The notes under the pieces were generated by a model. That model searched no databases. It saw nothing but the letters and a program-made list of their open reading frames with translations, and had not been told where the DNA came from. The position numbers and the translations under genes are program-made. From Candidatus Woesearchaeota archaeon (GTDB taxonomy: Archaea; Nanobdellota; Nanobdellia; Woesearchaeales; GW2011-AR4): a stretch of DNA of 12,579 bases. Of the stretch, positions 1 to 7,346 are shown one piece after another (the stretch's first letter is position 1; the number at the start of each line of letters is the position of its first letter). The DNA lies in assembly GCA_016211245.1 (NCBI GenBank), contig JACQSQ010000010.1:1-12579 (forward strand). Reading direction: 5' to 3'.

Positions 1-1
1 C

Positions 2-520
2 ATGATATCCTTATCCGATAATGAATTCAGCGTGATTAATTTCCTGGTCAGAAATTTTACAGAGAAGCTTACAATAAGGAGCATAGCCCAAAAACTTGGG
101 TTTAGCGCTGCTGGCGTTTTTAACATTCTTAAAAAACTTGAGAAAGAACAGGTTGTTGTTGGGCAAAAATTAGGCACCGGCTTGTTTTACTCAATAAATT
201 TTGACAACAGGATTGCGAAGCATCTTGCCGCAATAGTTCTTGCTTATTCCGATGAAAAAATAACAGTCAATGTTGAGCAGCTAAAACAGGCTAAAGCCGC
301 AATTCTGGACAAGAAATCAATTTTGGTCATAACTGACAACATGACTTTTCTTGACATATCAATTCCGGAGATAAATATACTTTCCAAGACAGAAGACGAG
401 ATAACTGCCCTATTGAGAAAGAAGGACTTGGAGGTTTTGCAGGCTCTGAAAAAAGGAGTTGTCCTGTTTGGGGAAGACGAGCTGGTCCGAATAATAAAAA
501 ATTGCATGCAGGTGTACTAA
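2..520 (+). CDS. Winged-helix protein with degenerate nucleotidyltransferase-like C-terminus
   Basis: Residues about 5-67 form a winged helix-turn-helix: helix at TIRSIAQKLG, recognition helix at AAGVFNILKKLEKE, then a wing ending GLFYSIN. This resembles the DNA-binding half of archaeal HTH plus MNT-type nucleotidyltransferase proteins. The tail (residues 129-167, including LQALKKGVVLFGEDELVRII) looks like the end of such a nucleotidyltransferase domain. The catalytic GS-x-A-x-G...D-x-D segment is absent, so the fold seems shortened and inactive; this is inference from pattern memory. It is first in a tight operon, 1 nt ahead of the next gene, and may regulate it or act as a small adaptor. 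The ATG lies one base inside the window, so a start further upstream cannot be excluded and no promoter is visible. The winged helix is fairly sure; the tail assignment is weaker. Confidence 0.8.
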   Translation: MISLSDNEFSVINFLVRNFTEKLTIRSIAQKLGFSAAGVFNILKKLEKEQVVVGQKLGTGLFYSINFDNRIAKHLAAIVLAYSDEKITVNVEQLKQAKAAILDKKSILVITDNMTFLDISIPEINILSKTEDEITALLRKKDLEVLQALKKGVVLFGEDELVRIIKNCMQVY

Positions 521-521
521 G

Positions 522-1034
522 ATGAAAATAAGAAAAATTGGAGCGAGATTACTGGTTTATATTGGGGCGTTAGCCGCATTTTCAATACTGTCATACGCGG
601 GAACTTTAGGCGACAGCCTGTCTGAAGGGATGATTTCAATAAATAATTTCTTTGAATCCAACCAATATGAGGCTTATGCAAGCATTATAGACTTCATGTT
701 CTTTACACTGTTGTTTGTATCAGTTTATCTGATAGGAGCAAGGTACGGATTCAAGCAGCTCTCAAAGCCCGAAAAAACCATTGCTTTTCTGCTCGGAGTG
801 CTGACTGCATTCCTGCTCGTGTCATCTGGCTTTTCAATAGGCAACTTAATACCTTATGTAAATTGGATACTTTACTTTTTGCTGTTTTTGATAATATGGT
901 TTGTGCTGAAAGGAATTCACAGCAAATTTTGGAGATTTGTGGCAACTGCGCTAATCCTTTTGCTGATCATAGCCCTGCTAAGCGGCTATTTTGAGGATTT
1001 AACAGTAATTCCTGAGGAGGAGGTTATAGAATAA
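522..1034 (+). CDS. Polytopic membrane protein, paralogue of the next gene's N-terminus
   Basis: This 170-residue protein is almost entirely hydrophobic and I do not recognise a named family. A signal-like or first TM segment (about 10-26, ending SYA) is followed by an outer amphipathic stretch (32-50), then TM segments near 55-72, 86-104, 109-131 and 138-156, and an acidic tail (VIPEEEVIE). Basic residues cluster in the 74-85 loop and at 130-139, placing both loops inside by the positive-inside rule. It aligns along its whole length with residues 1-157 of the downstream protein, for example SINNFFESNQYEAYASIIDF against RINDFFEGRQYEPYSTAIDF. AGGTG lies 7 nt before the ATG. It sits one base after the winged-helix gene and directly abuts the next, so co-translation is likely. 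Function is unknown; a scaffold or partner of the larger paralogue is plausible. Confidence 0.85.
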   Translation: MKIRKIGARLLVYIGALAAFSILSYAGTLGDSLSEGMISINNFFESNQYEAYASIIDFMFFTLLFVSVYLIGARYGFKQLSKPEKTIAFLLGVLTAFLLVSSGFSIGNLIPYVNWILYFLLFLIIWFVLKGIHSKFWRFVATALILLLIIALLSGYFEDLTVIPEEEVIE

Positions 1035-3131
1035 ATGCCCGGATTTAGCAAAAAAGGAATGAGAATATTATTGATGCTAGTTATGTTTATTTTAGTTGCA
1101 AATATAGGTTATTCAATAAGCATAACCGATGTGCTTGCCAACGGCTTGATTAGAATAAATGATTTCTTTGAAGGGCGGCAATATGAGCCATACTCGACAG
1201 CAATAGACTTTTTCCTGTTCTCGATACTTTTTGTCTCATTTTACATGGTTGGCGCAAAGAACGCGTTCAAGGAATTTAAAAGGCCTGAAAGGGTAATTGT
1301 GATATTGCTTGGGCTTATAACTGCATTCTTGCTTGTGCTAGCCGGCTTTTCAATAACGCTGCTTTTGCCCTATATGCATTGGATTTTGTTTTTGCTGCTG
1401 TTCCTTCTTTTGCTATGGCTATTGAAAGGCGTGCAGCAAAAGCCTTGGAGGATTTTGCTTGCGCTGGCAATTGCATTGTTGCCGCTGGCTTTGCTGCAGG
1501 GCTATTGCGAGGTAAACTGGCTATTGTATGTGATTATTTTTATAATAAAGCTGTACATATTAAAAGGCATAAAAAACAGGTTTTTGAGGGTTTTTGTTGC
1601 GCTTATCATTACTGCAATCATATTTTTCTTATTGCAATTCCTATGTGGATATTTTGGATTGCCGGACATTTCAGGCATTGGGGAAGGAATTTCTTCCACT
1701 AGCGCTGGCGCAGCAACGGGATTTGGCAGTTACGCTGGCGGCTTATGGCAAAATATGCAATCTATCGGCTTTAATTACAGGCCGGGAATTCCTGGCTGGC
1801 TAAGAAGCACTCCTACCGGGCCTTCTGTGTCTGATAATAGATTGCAAGTGGTTCATCCGCAGCCGCAACAGGTTGCCTCAGCGACTGCCAGGGCTCCTAC
1901 AACATCAAGAGCATCAACAGGCGGAGGAACATCGGCAGCAGGTACAGGCTCTGCATCAGCTGCGGCATCTGCAACTCCACCTGTATACCCTACTAGGATA
2001 CATGTGGATTTAGCTTATAGGCTGGGCTGGTTTGAACCTGATTTTGAATTCAGAGGCGATAAATGGTTTGAAGGCAATAGAGAAATAAACAAGAATATAT
2101 ATGAGCATATACATGAAAACTACGGAGAAAATATGGGAAATGGTAATCTAATAACTTATTCTGATGGCACGGCAAGAAATATTGGGGTTTTTGATTTCAG
2201 GCAGACATTAGTTGCAAAGGCTTATGCATCAGATGCATTTATTGTTGCACTAGAAGGAGATAAAGCTAGCAGAGATGATGCTGTTCAGCTGCTTGAACAA
2301 GCTGAAAGTCTACAGCCAAAAGGGGCAGAAGCATATTATGAAATAGGGCGCGCATACGAAAGCATTGGCAAAGCAGATAGGGCACAGCCATTCTATCAAC
2401 AGGCGGCAAATGCAGAGTCAGATGCTGACAAAAAGAATAGTTATCTTTCTGATGTGGAGCGAGTGAGGGGAATACAGAATGACAGGAAAGTGTATGATTG
2501 GATTGATAAGGCATATAAGTACTACTATGATGTTCCAAATAATAGGAGAGAGCCGCCAGCGACCAGGCCGCGATCTGCAGCACCAGCTCAGCAAGAGGGA
2601 GAATTAGCTTCTGCCCAAACCAGCTCATCCCAAAATGCTCCGCAAGGCAAACTTCAATTTATGCAGGCTAGTATTATACCCGGGCTTTCAAATGTGCCGT
2701 GGTGGGCATGGCTTCTTTTCCTTGGATTGCCTGCAATCCTCACATTGCTAAGATTTTTGATGCGAAAGGCTAAACGCTATAAAAAAGTGCAAGACACAAA
2801 ACGAAGATTTTCAGAAGAAGAGCAGATCAGGCTTCAAATTGACGAGATTATAACTCGCTCAAACTGGGCAATTGCGAAATTAAGGCGCGCAATAGCAGTC
2901 AGGAACAATCTTCTAAGGAATGTTGACAGGACAACGATTTATATCAAGGCTTTGACAAAAGAAGGAAGGGATCCTGCAATTCTGTTCACAAAAGAAGGAA
3001 GGGAAAAGCTGCTTGAAGAGCACCAGGAAATCATGGATATTTTAGACATCGAATTCAAATTTTATGACAGGATGAAGGAATTAAGCAGTATCGAGCTGGA
3101 ATTGCTGGAGAAAGTAAGGGGAAAAAAATGA
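1035..3131 (+). CDS. Large multi-TM protein with external TPR-like domain and cytoplasmic coiled-coil tail
   Basis: In this 698-residue protein, residues 1-207 hold about seven TM segments (11-28, 56-75, 87-105, 112-131, 138-156, 161-177, 184-204). Basic loops (AKNAFKEFKRPER, LKGVQQKPWR, LKGIKNRFLR) fall on the cytoplasmic side. A Gly/Ala/Ser/Thr/Pro-rich linker (about 215-316) leads to a soluble region with a TPR-like stretch at 412-475, including AEAYYEIGRAYESIGKADRA. After a second low-complexity linker (503-540) comes a TM helix beginning PWWAWLLFLGLPAILTLL (555-572), then a charged, helical tail (576-698). Alternating topology places the TPR region outside and the tail inside. A strong Shine-Dalgarno run, GAGGAGGAGGT, ends 10 nt before the ATG. 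The stop overlaps the next start as ATGA. No enzyme motif is visible; it is likely the membrane anchor of the operon's complex. Confidence 0.88.
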   Translation: MPGFSKKGMRILLMLVMFILVANIGYSISITDVLANGLIRINDFFEGRQYEPYSTAIDFFLFSILFVSFYMVGAKNAFKEFKRPERVIVILLGLITAFLLVLAGFSITLLLPYMHWILFLLLFLLLLWLLKGVQQKPWRILLALAIALLPLALLQGYCEVNWLLYVIIFIIKLYILKGIKNRFLRVFVALIITAIIFFLLQFLCGYFGLPDISGIGEGISSTSAGAATGFGSYAGGLWQNMQSIGFNYRPGIPGWLRSTPTGPSVSDNRLQVVHPQPQQVASATARAPTTSRASTGGGTSAAGTGSASAAASATPPVYPTRIHVDLAYRLGWFEPDFEFRGDKWFEGNREINKNIYEHIHENYGENMGNGNLITYSDGTARNIGVFDFRQTLVAKAYASDAFIVALEGDKASRDDAVQLLEQAESLQPKGAEAYYEIGRAYESIGKADRAQPFYQQAANAESDADKKNSYLSDVERVRGIQNDRKVYDWIDKAYKYYYDVPNNRREPPATRPRSAAPAQQEGELASAQTSSSQNAPQGKLQFMQASIIPGLSNVPWWAWLLFLGLPAILTLLRFLMRKAKRYKKVQDTKRRFSEEEQIRLQIDEIITRSNWAIAKLRRAIAVRNNLLRNVDRTTIYIKALTKEGRDPAILFTKEGREKLLEEHQEIMDILDIEFKFYDRMKELSSIELELLEKVRGKK

Positions 3132-4831
3132 AGCTGCCGAAAATTTTCAAAGGAGAAAGGCTTTTGGGAGAGCAAAGGGTTTTCCTAAGGAGGGTTGCAT
3201 GGATGCCAACTTTGGGAAAAGAGCCTGTTTTTAAAAGGATTTTGGAAGCTCTTGAGGTAAATCTTACGCGTGAAGGCAGAGGCATTGATCCAAGCTTAGG
3301 CTTGAGGCATGAAGTAGAGGCTGCACAAAAGGATGGCAAAGACATAAAGATTGGAAAATGGTATCAAGAAGGCTGGGAAACATATATAAAAATAAAAGCT
3401 CATATAGCAGATTCAATTAAACAAAGCGGCATCCTGCCTTTAATTAGGTATATCTACAACTCCGAAAAAGGGGTGGTGCAGCGTGAAAGGGAAGCGGAAA
3501 CATTGCTAAAAGAAGAAAATATTGCAGAGCTGGTTAAAAGAAGATTCAGGCGCCTTGCCTCAGATGTAAGCCAGATAGATGATGAAATTAAAAGGGAAGA
3601 GGAATATGTGCTGGAGCTGGAAAAAAGGCTTGAAGCGCAAACTAAGATTCTAAAATATTTAAAAAGATTAGTGGAAGAGAAAATTGAAGCAAGCGCTCAA
3701 ATAGAGGGAAAAAAACCTGGCGTAAAAATAATCAAGCCGGAGCCAAACGCCGAATTTTATATAGGGGATTATATAGAGCTTGAAGCCAATGTGCTCATCA
3801 AACCTGAGGATTTGATCACTCCCGAGCATGAGGAAGAGCTTCGAAGACAAAGCAATGGCGGGATCAATCCCGATAATTTAGAAACATTAAAAATTACATT
3901 AAAAGATAAATTCGAACAAGAACACGCACTCAGCTGGTTTGTGGTCCAGGCAAAAAGCTTTGTTAAAAAACCAGATGCCATGGCAGATGCAGCTGCCAAG
4001 GAAAACATTTTCCTTAAAAAAGAAAGAATCCATACTATTCCTAATCTGAAATTTATCCCTAAGGTGAAGGAGGGCATGTCTATGCGCCCAATACCTGAAT
4101 TTGACCCAAACACAAGAACTTACCTTGTTTGTGTCTTGTACAACAACAAGGAAAGAAGGGTAATAGCAAAAGACTATGTTGAAATAAAAATCAAGGGGCT
4201 TGAGATAAAAATAGCAAGGCCTAAGGAAGGAGCAGGGCTTTATATTGGGTACCCTGTAAAAGTCGAGGCTGTGGCATACGGGCCAAAGAGCGATGCAATT
4301 AATTCTGAAAAAGATCCTGATTTCGCATTCTACTGGCATATACAGCAAGGCAGAAAAATAGCAGAAATTCATCACGGAAGGATTGGGCTGTCAGCGGAGC
4401 CTATTCCCAAAATCTTTAAGCCAAACAAAAAAGCTTATCTCATGGCAGGTGTATATAACGCTGCTCAAAGAAAATTTGTTGCACAATATTCAATAGAAGT
4501 GAGGTTGATAGCGCCGACAAAAAAAGAAGAATTAAAAATAAATCAGCTAAGGCTTCTGAGAAAAGGCGATTTAAGCGCAAGCGTCGACAGGCTGGAGAGA
4601 AGAGGCCTTTCAAAGATTGATAGGCTGGAGAGGGAAGGCAAGCTAATCAAGGAAGACGCTGACAAGCAGAGGGCAAAGCTCAGGGCAGAAATGCAAAAGG
4701 CCAGGACTAAAGCGCAAGAAGAAGAAAAGAAGTTAAAAGCGCAAACAGCATGGCCAACTGAACGACCAGAAACAGAGCAGGAAAAGTTTGTGGATGAATT
4801 CATGAAAATTTTCACCGAGGCAAGAAGATGA
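3128..4831 (+). CDS. Soluble coiled-coil protein with two tandem Ig-like domains
   Basis: This 567-residue protein has no signal peptide or TM segment and is predicted cytoplasmic. A basic helical N-terminus (1-110) precedes a long charged coiled coil (about 115-190). Two related beta-rich domains follow, at about 199-355 and 359-460. They share opening strands (KPEPNAEFYIGDYIELEA against RPKEGAGLYIGYPVKVEA) and closing strands (FDPNTRTYLVCVLYNNKERR against FKPNKKAYLMAGVYNAAQRK). The first has a longer charged insertion. A second coiled coil (about 463-540) and an acidic tail complete it. The start overlaps the upstream stop as ATGA, with AAGGGG about 6 nt ahead. I recognise no named family. 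The fold resembles Ig/PKD-type sandwiches, normally found in extracellular proteins, so a cytoplasmic setting is odd. It probably binds the cytoplasmic tail of the upstream membrane protein; this is inference from gene order. Confidence 0.85.
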   Translation: MKLPKIFKGERLLGEQRVFLRRVAWMPTLGKEPVFKRILEALEVNLTREGRGIDPSLGLRHEVEAAQKDGKDIKIGKWYQEGWETYIKIKAHIADSIKQSGILPLIRYIYNSEKGVVQREREAETLLKEENIAELVKRRFRRLASDVSQIDDEIKREEEYVLELEKRLEAQTKILKYLKRLVEEKIEASAQIEGKKPGVKIIKPEPNAEFYIGDYIELEANVLIKPEDLITPEHEEELRRQSNGGINPDNLETLKITLKDKFEQEHALSWFVVQAKSFVKKPDAMADAAAKENIFLKKERIHTIPNLKFIPKVKEGMSMRPIPEFDPNTRTYLVCVLYNNKERRVIAKDYVEIKIKGLEIKIARPKEGAGLYIGYPVKVEAVAYGPKSDAINSEKDPDFAFYWHIQQGRKIAEIHHGRIGLSAEPIPKIFKPNKKAYLMAGVYNAAQRKFVAQYSIEVRLIAPTKKEELKINQLRLLRKGDLSASVDRLERRGLSKIDRLEREGKLIKEDADKQRAKLRAEMQKARTKAQEEEKKLKAQTAWPTERPETEQEKFVDEFMKIFTEARR

Positions 4832-6072
4832 CTAATGATGCAGTGGACAAGGTTAATGAGCTTTTGAAAGTGTCATTTTTCAGCAAGAAATTAAAGGATA
4901 AGTTTGTTGAGCTAGCCGGCTTGCTGGAAAATAGAAGATATGATGATGCTTTAAATTTGATTGAGCAGGATGAGGAGAATGGGAAGGTATTTCTTGAGCT
5001 TGGAACTCCGGGGCTCGAGAGGCTGAAAAGAGGAATTCGGGAATTAAAAGGTGAGGGAGTAGCAGACTGGCCAAGAGAAAAAGGCCCTTTGACAATCACA
5101 TTGGATGTATGGCCCGCTAAAGCAAAATTTTATCCGGGAGTGATTGTTGGCACAAATGTGCAACTAGAATATGAAATTAAAGGCCGGCCGCCATTTCACT
5201 CTTACGGTTATTGCTATGAAAATGACATATGGAAAAAAATCTCTGAGCTAAAGAGAAAATTAGATCTGAATTGGGGCAATTTAGACTTTGATATCGGCAG
5301 AAAAATTACCGGCCCGGGCAAATATAATTTTAATATGGTAGCTGCAGACAGCAAAAAAGTCAGGGAAGGCTCTGCCAGCATCCCATTTTATCTCTATGAA
5401 ATTAAAGTTGAAATAACAGAGGCAGCTGGTTTGCCGGTGTTAAAAGATGCAGGCCCGTGGACACAAAAAAAATCTGTAAAAGTGCCTTATGCGAATCAGC
5501 CCATAAGGATTAGCGGAATAATGCGGGGGTTTGATGATAAGTCATTCCAATGGAACTTTTTTTCTGCGCAAGGAAGAAATGCAATAGACAGCGGGAATAT
5601 AAATGTATTAGACATACAAAAATTAAAGGTTTTTGAATTTGAGCTGTATAGGCCGTTTGAGCCCGGAAATTATTATTTAACTGTATTCTGGCAGCTGCCT
5701 AACGGCTCGCAAAAAGAGGAAAGGGTTGATATTGAGGTATTAGAGCCCGAAATAGCTGTAGAGTTAGGTGCCCTGAATGATTCTGAACTATCTATTATGG
5801 TGAATGGCCCTGAAATATTTAAAGAGTGCTTTGTGGCATTAAGGATATGGAATGAAGCCGGAGACGTAGTTTTTGAAACTAACTATAAGATTGACAGCAA
5901 TGCAAGATACAAGGTAAACATCTTTAAGGATGAAAAGATGAAAACAGCATCCGGAGCGCATAAGATTGCCTTAACGGCCAGGCCGCTGGTTGAAGGGAAG
6001 CCTTACCGGAACATAGAATCAAGCAAAGAGCTCGTAGTGGAAATTGCAGAAGGAAGAATCACGAAGAAATAA
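4828..6072 (+). CDS. Soluble protein with helical N-terminus and about three beta-sandwich domains
   Basis: This 414-residue protein has no signal peptide or TM segment. Residues 1-75 are helical (ELLKVSFFSKKLKDKFVELA and a second helical stretch). Then come roughly three beta-sandwich-like units, about 86-196, 196-305 and 305-408. Each closes with a GKY/GNY/GAH turn, a pair of strands and an alternating hydrophobic strand (FYLYEIKVEI, ERVDIEVLEP, KELVVEIAEG). Unit boundaries are judged by eye. The ATG overlaps the stop of the preceding gene as ATGA, with GAGG 7 nt upstream, so it is translationally coupled and last in the operon. The shared Ig-like style with the upstream protein suggests the two form one cytoplasmic assembly. 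No catalytic or nucleotide-binding motif is visible and I do not recognise the family. Confidence 0.83.
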   Translation: MTNDAVDKVNELLKVSFFSKKLKDKFVELAGLLENRRYDDALNLIEQDEENGKVFLELGTPGLERLKRGIRELKGEGVADWPREKGPLTITLDVWPAKAKFYPGVIVGTNVQLEYEIKGRPPFHSYGYCYENDIWKKISELKRKLDLNWGNLDFDIGRKITGPGKYNFNMVAADSKKVREGSASIPFYLYEIKVEITEAAGLPVLKDAGPWTQKKSVKVPYANQPIRISGIMRGFDDKSFQWNFFSAQGRNAIDSGNINVLDIQKLKVFEFELYRPFEPGNYYLTVFWQLPNGSQKEERVDIEVLEPEIAVELGALNDSELSIMVNGPEIFKECFVALRIWNEAGDVVFETNYKIDSNARYKVNIFKDEKMKTASGAHKIALTARPLVEGKPYRNIESSKELVVEIAEGRITKK

Positions 6073-6076
6073 AAAA

Positions 6077-6084
6077 TTTATATA
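6077..6084 (+). promoter_or_regulatory. Archaeal TATA box for the coiled-coil gene at 6118
   Basis: TTTATATA lies just after the stop of the five-gene operon and preceded by an A-rich stretch. Transcription would start near 6105, leaving a very short leader with GAGGT (6107-6111) 6 nt before the ATG. It marks the start of a new transcription unit. Confidence 0.65.
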
Positions 6085-6117
6085 CTACGCAAATAAATAA
6101 GCAAAAGAGGTACATAA

Positions 6118-6597
6118 ATGCCAGAACAAGAGGAATTGCCGCCGCCGCCAAAGAAAGGAATTCTAGGCTTTGGAAAGCAGGAGCAGCCGCAGGGTCCTGA
6201 CTTAAGCAATGTAAACAATGACATAAACGCCTTAAGCAGAAGGCTGAGGCTGATGGAGGAAGGATTCACCAATTTAAGGAGATTTCTTCAAGTAACAGAA
6301 GATAATATAATAGCAAGAAACAAACATTATTCCGCAGAGCTGAAAACGGTAAATTCAGAGATAACTGAGATAAGGAAGGAAATGCAGGAATTGAGGGACA
6401 AGCTGTCTCTTGTAATAAAGGAGCTTCAGAGCGTTGCAAGAAAAGACGAGGTAAAGGTTCTTGAAAAATACATCAACCTGTGGAATCCGGTGAAGTTTGT
6501 GAGCCAGAACGAGATAGAAGGCATAATAAGCGAGGTTCTTGAGAAGAGAGAGAAGGAAAGAGACAATAAAACAGACAATATGGAAAGCTTTAAATAG
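6118..6597 (+). CDS. Proline-rich coiled-coil protein of unknown function
   Basis: This 159-residue soluble protein has a short N-terminal Pro/Gly/Gln-rich segment (1-28). A long heptad-patterned helix follows (about 28-108), including NDINALSRRLRLMEEGF and EITEIRKEMQELRDKLSLVI. A compact motif with KYINLWNPVKFV (117-128) then leads to a charged helix. The layout resembles lineage-restricted hypothetical proteins of DPANN archaea, from memory only. There is a loose resemblance to FlaC-type archaellum accessory proteins, but no archaellum genes are nearby and I do not make that call. The start is supported by GAGGT 6 nt upstream and a TATA box 34 nt upstream. The gene lies 36 nt ahead of another coiled-coil gene, and the two may act as partners near the membrane proteins encoded opposite. 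Confidence 0.8.
   Translation: MPEQEELPPPPKKGILGFGKQEQPQGPDLSNVNNDINALSRRLRLMEEGFTNLRRFLQVTEDNIIARNKHYSAELKTVNSEITEIRKEMQELRDKLSLVIKELQSVARKDEVKVLEKYINLWNPVKFVSQNEIEGIISEVLEKREKERDNKTDNMESFK
6589..6596 (+). promoter_or_regulatory. Possible TATA box overlapping the stop of the 6118 gene
   Basis: TTTAAATA overlaps the last two sense codons and the first two bases of the TAG stop of the preceding gene. Expected initiation near 6618 would give the next gene a leader of about 15 nt with its GAGGTGA site. The AT-rich sense could also be coincidence, so confidence is moderate. Confidence 0.45.
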
Positions 6598-6633
6598 AAT
6601 TATTCAAAATAAAATATCAAAAAGAGGTGAATG

Positions 6634-7323
6634 ATGGCTTTCTTTAAGCTAGGCAAGAAAAAAAAAGAAGAACCGTTGGATTTGCCTCCTGACATTCCGC
6701 TGCCCGAGATTGAGCAGCCAAGCCAAGGCTCTGTAGAGCAGGTTCTTATGATGAAGCAGCAGGGCTACACAAACAACCAGATTGCGCAGGCTTTGCAGAG
6801 CCAGGGATACAACACAAGCCAGGTTTATGACGCAATAAACCAGGCCAGCCTAAGCGGCAATTTTCAGAATCCCCAGCCTGAAACCGGCATGCCGGATTAC
6901 GGGCAGGGCTATGAGCAGCAATACCCCAAGCCGCAATACCAGCCACAGGCCTTTCAAGCGCCAAGAGAGCCGCAGCCTGCCTCCACTATAGACGAGGAAA
7001 GAATCCAGGAAATCGCAGAATCAATAATTGACGAGAAATGGAACGAGTTTGCAAGCGACATAAAAAGAGTGATAGAATGGAAAGACAGGAGCGAAGACAG
7101 GCTGGCAAAAATAGAGCAGCAGATCATTGACTTGAGAATGTCTATGGATTCGCTTACTAAAAACATCGTGAGCAAGATTACAACTTACGACCAGAACATT
7201 ACCGATGTTGGCACAGAAATAAAGGCCATGGAAAAAGTTTTCCAGAAAGTCCTTCCCACCCTGACAGAAAGCGTAAACAAGCTTGACAGGATGGCTAAGG
7301 GGAAAGAACAGCAGAAAAAATGA
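6634..7323 (+). CDS. Coiled-coil protein with UBA-like QGY tandem repeat
   Basis: This 229-residue soluble protein begins with a basic tip (FKLGKKKK) and a Pro/acidic stretch. Residues 34-71 hold a small helical module with two copies of a pattern: KQQGYTNNQIAQAL, then QSQGYNTSQVYDAI. It resembles UBA-like or similar short helical adaptor modules; no precise family is claimed. A Gln/Pro/Tyr-rich linker (76-117) leads to a long coiled coil (about 119-220) including DRLAKIEQQIIDLRMSMDSL. Two ATGs occur in a row; the second (6634) is preferred because GAGG then sits 6 nt away, close to the spacing of neighbouring genes, instead of 3. The gene ends 23 bp from the convergent membrane-protein operon. 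It may tether or oligomerise on those membrane proteins; this is inference from position. Confidence 0.82.
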   Translation: MAFFKLGKKKKEEPLDLPPDIPLPEIEQPSQGSVEQVLMMKQQGYTNNQIAQALQSQGYNTSQVYDAINQASLSGNFQNPQPETGMPDYGQGYEQQYPKPQYQPQAFQAPREPQPASTIDEERIQEIAESIIDEKWNEFASDIKRVIEWKDRSEDRLAKIEQQIIDLRMSMDSLTKNIVSKITTYDQNITDVGTEIKAMEKVFQKVLPTLTESVNKLDRMAKGKEQQKK

Positions 7324-7332
7324 GCCTAGGCT
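7315..7332 (-). terminator. Possible terminator of the minus-strand membrane operon
   Basis: Reading the minus strand past the TAG stop at 7347, a 10-bp perfect palindrome AGCCTAGGCT (7323-7332) is followed by T6 (7315-7320). Archaeal termination commonly uses oligo-T, and the palindrome may be incidental. The T-run lies inside the end of the convergent gene. Confidence 0.3.
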
Positions 7333-7346
7333 AAGATTATTCTAAG

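Noticed and set aside
2266..2628. 120-codon minus-strand open frame
   Set aside because: Antisense to the TPR-like region of the large membrane protein, whose frame is continuous and structured.
3899..4375. 158-codon minus-strand open frame
   Set aside because: Antisense to the duplicated Ig-like domains; Cys/Phe-rich translation typical of a shadow frame.
6118..7323. Archaellum FlaC/FlaD-like assignment for the two coiled-coil genes
   Set aside because: Only a loose coiled-coil resemblance; no archaellin, FlaI, FlaJ or FlaH homologue is in the window.
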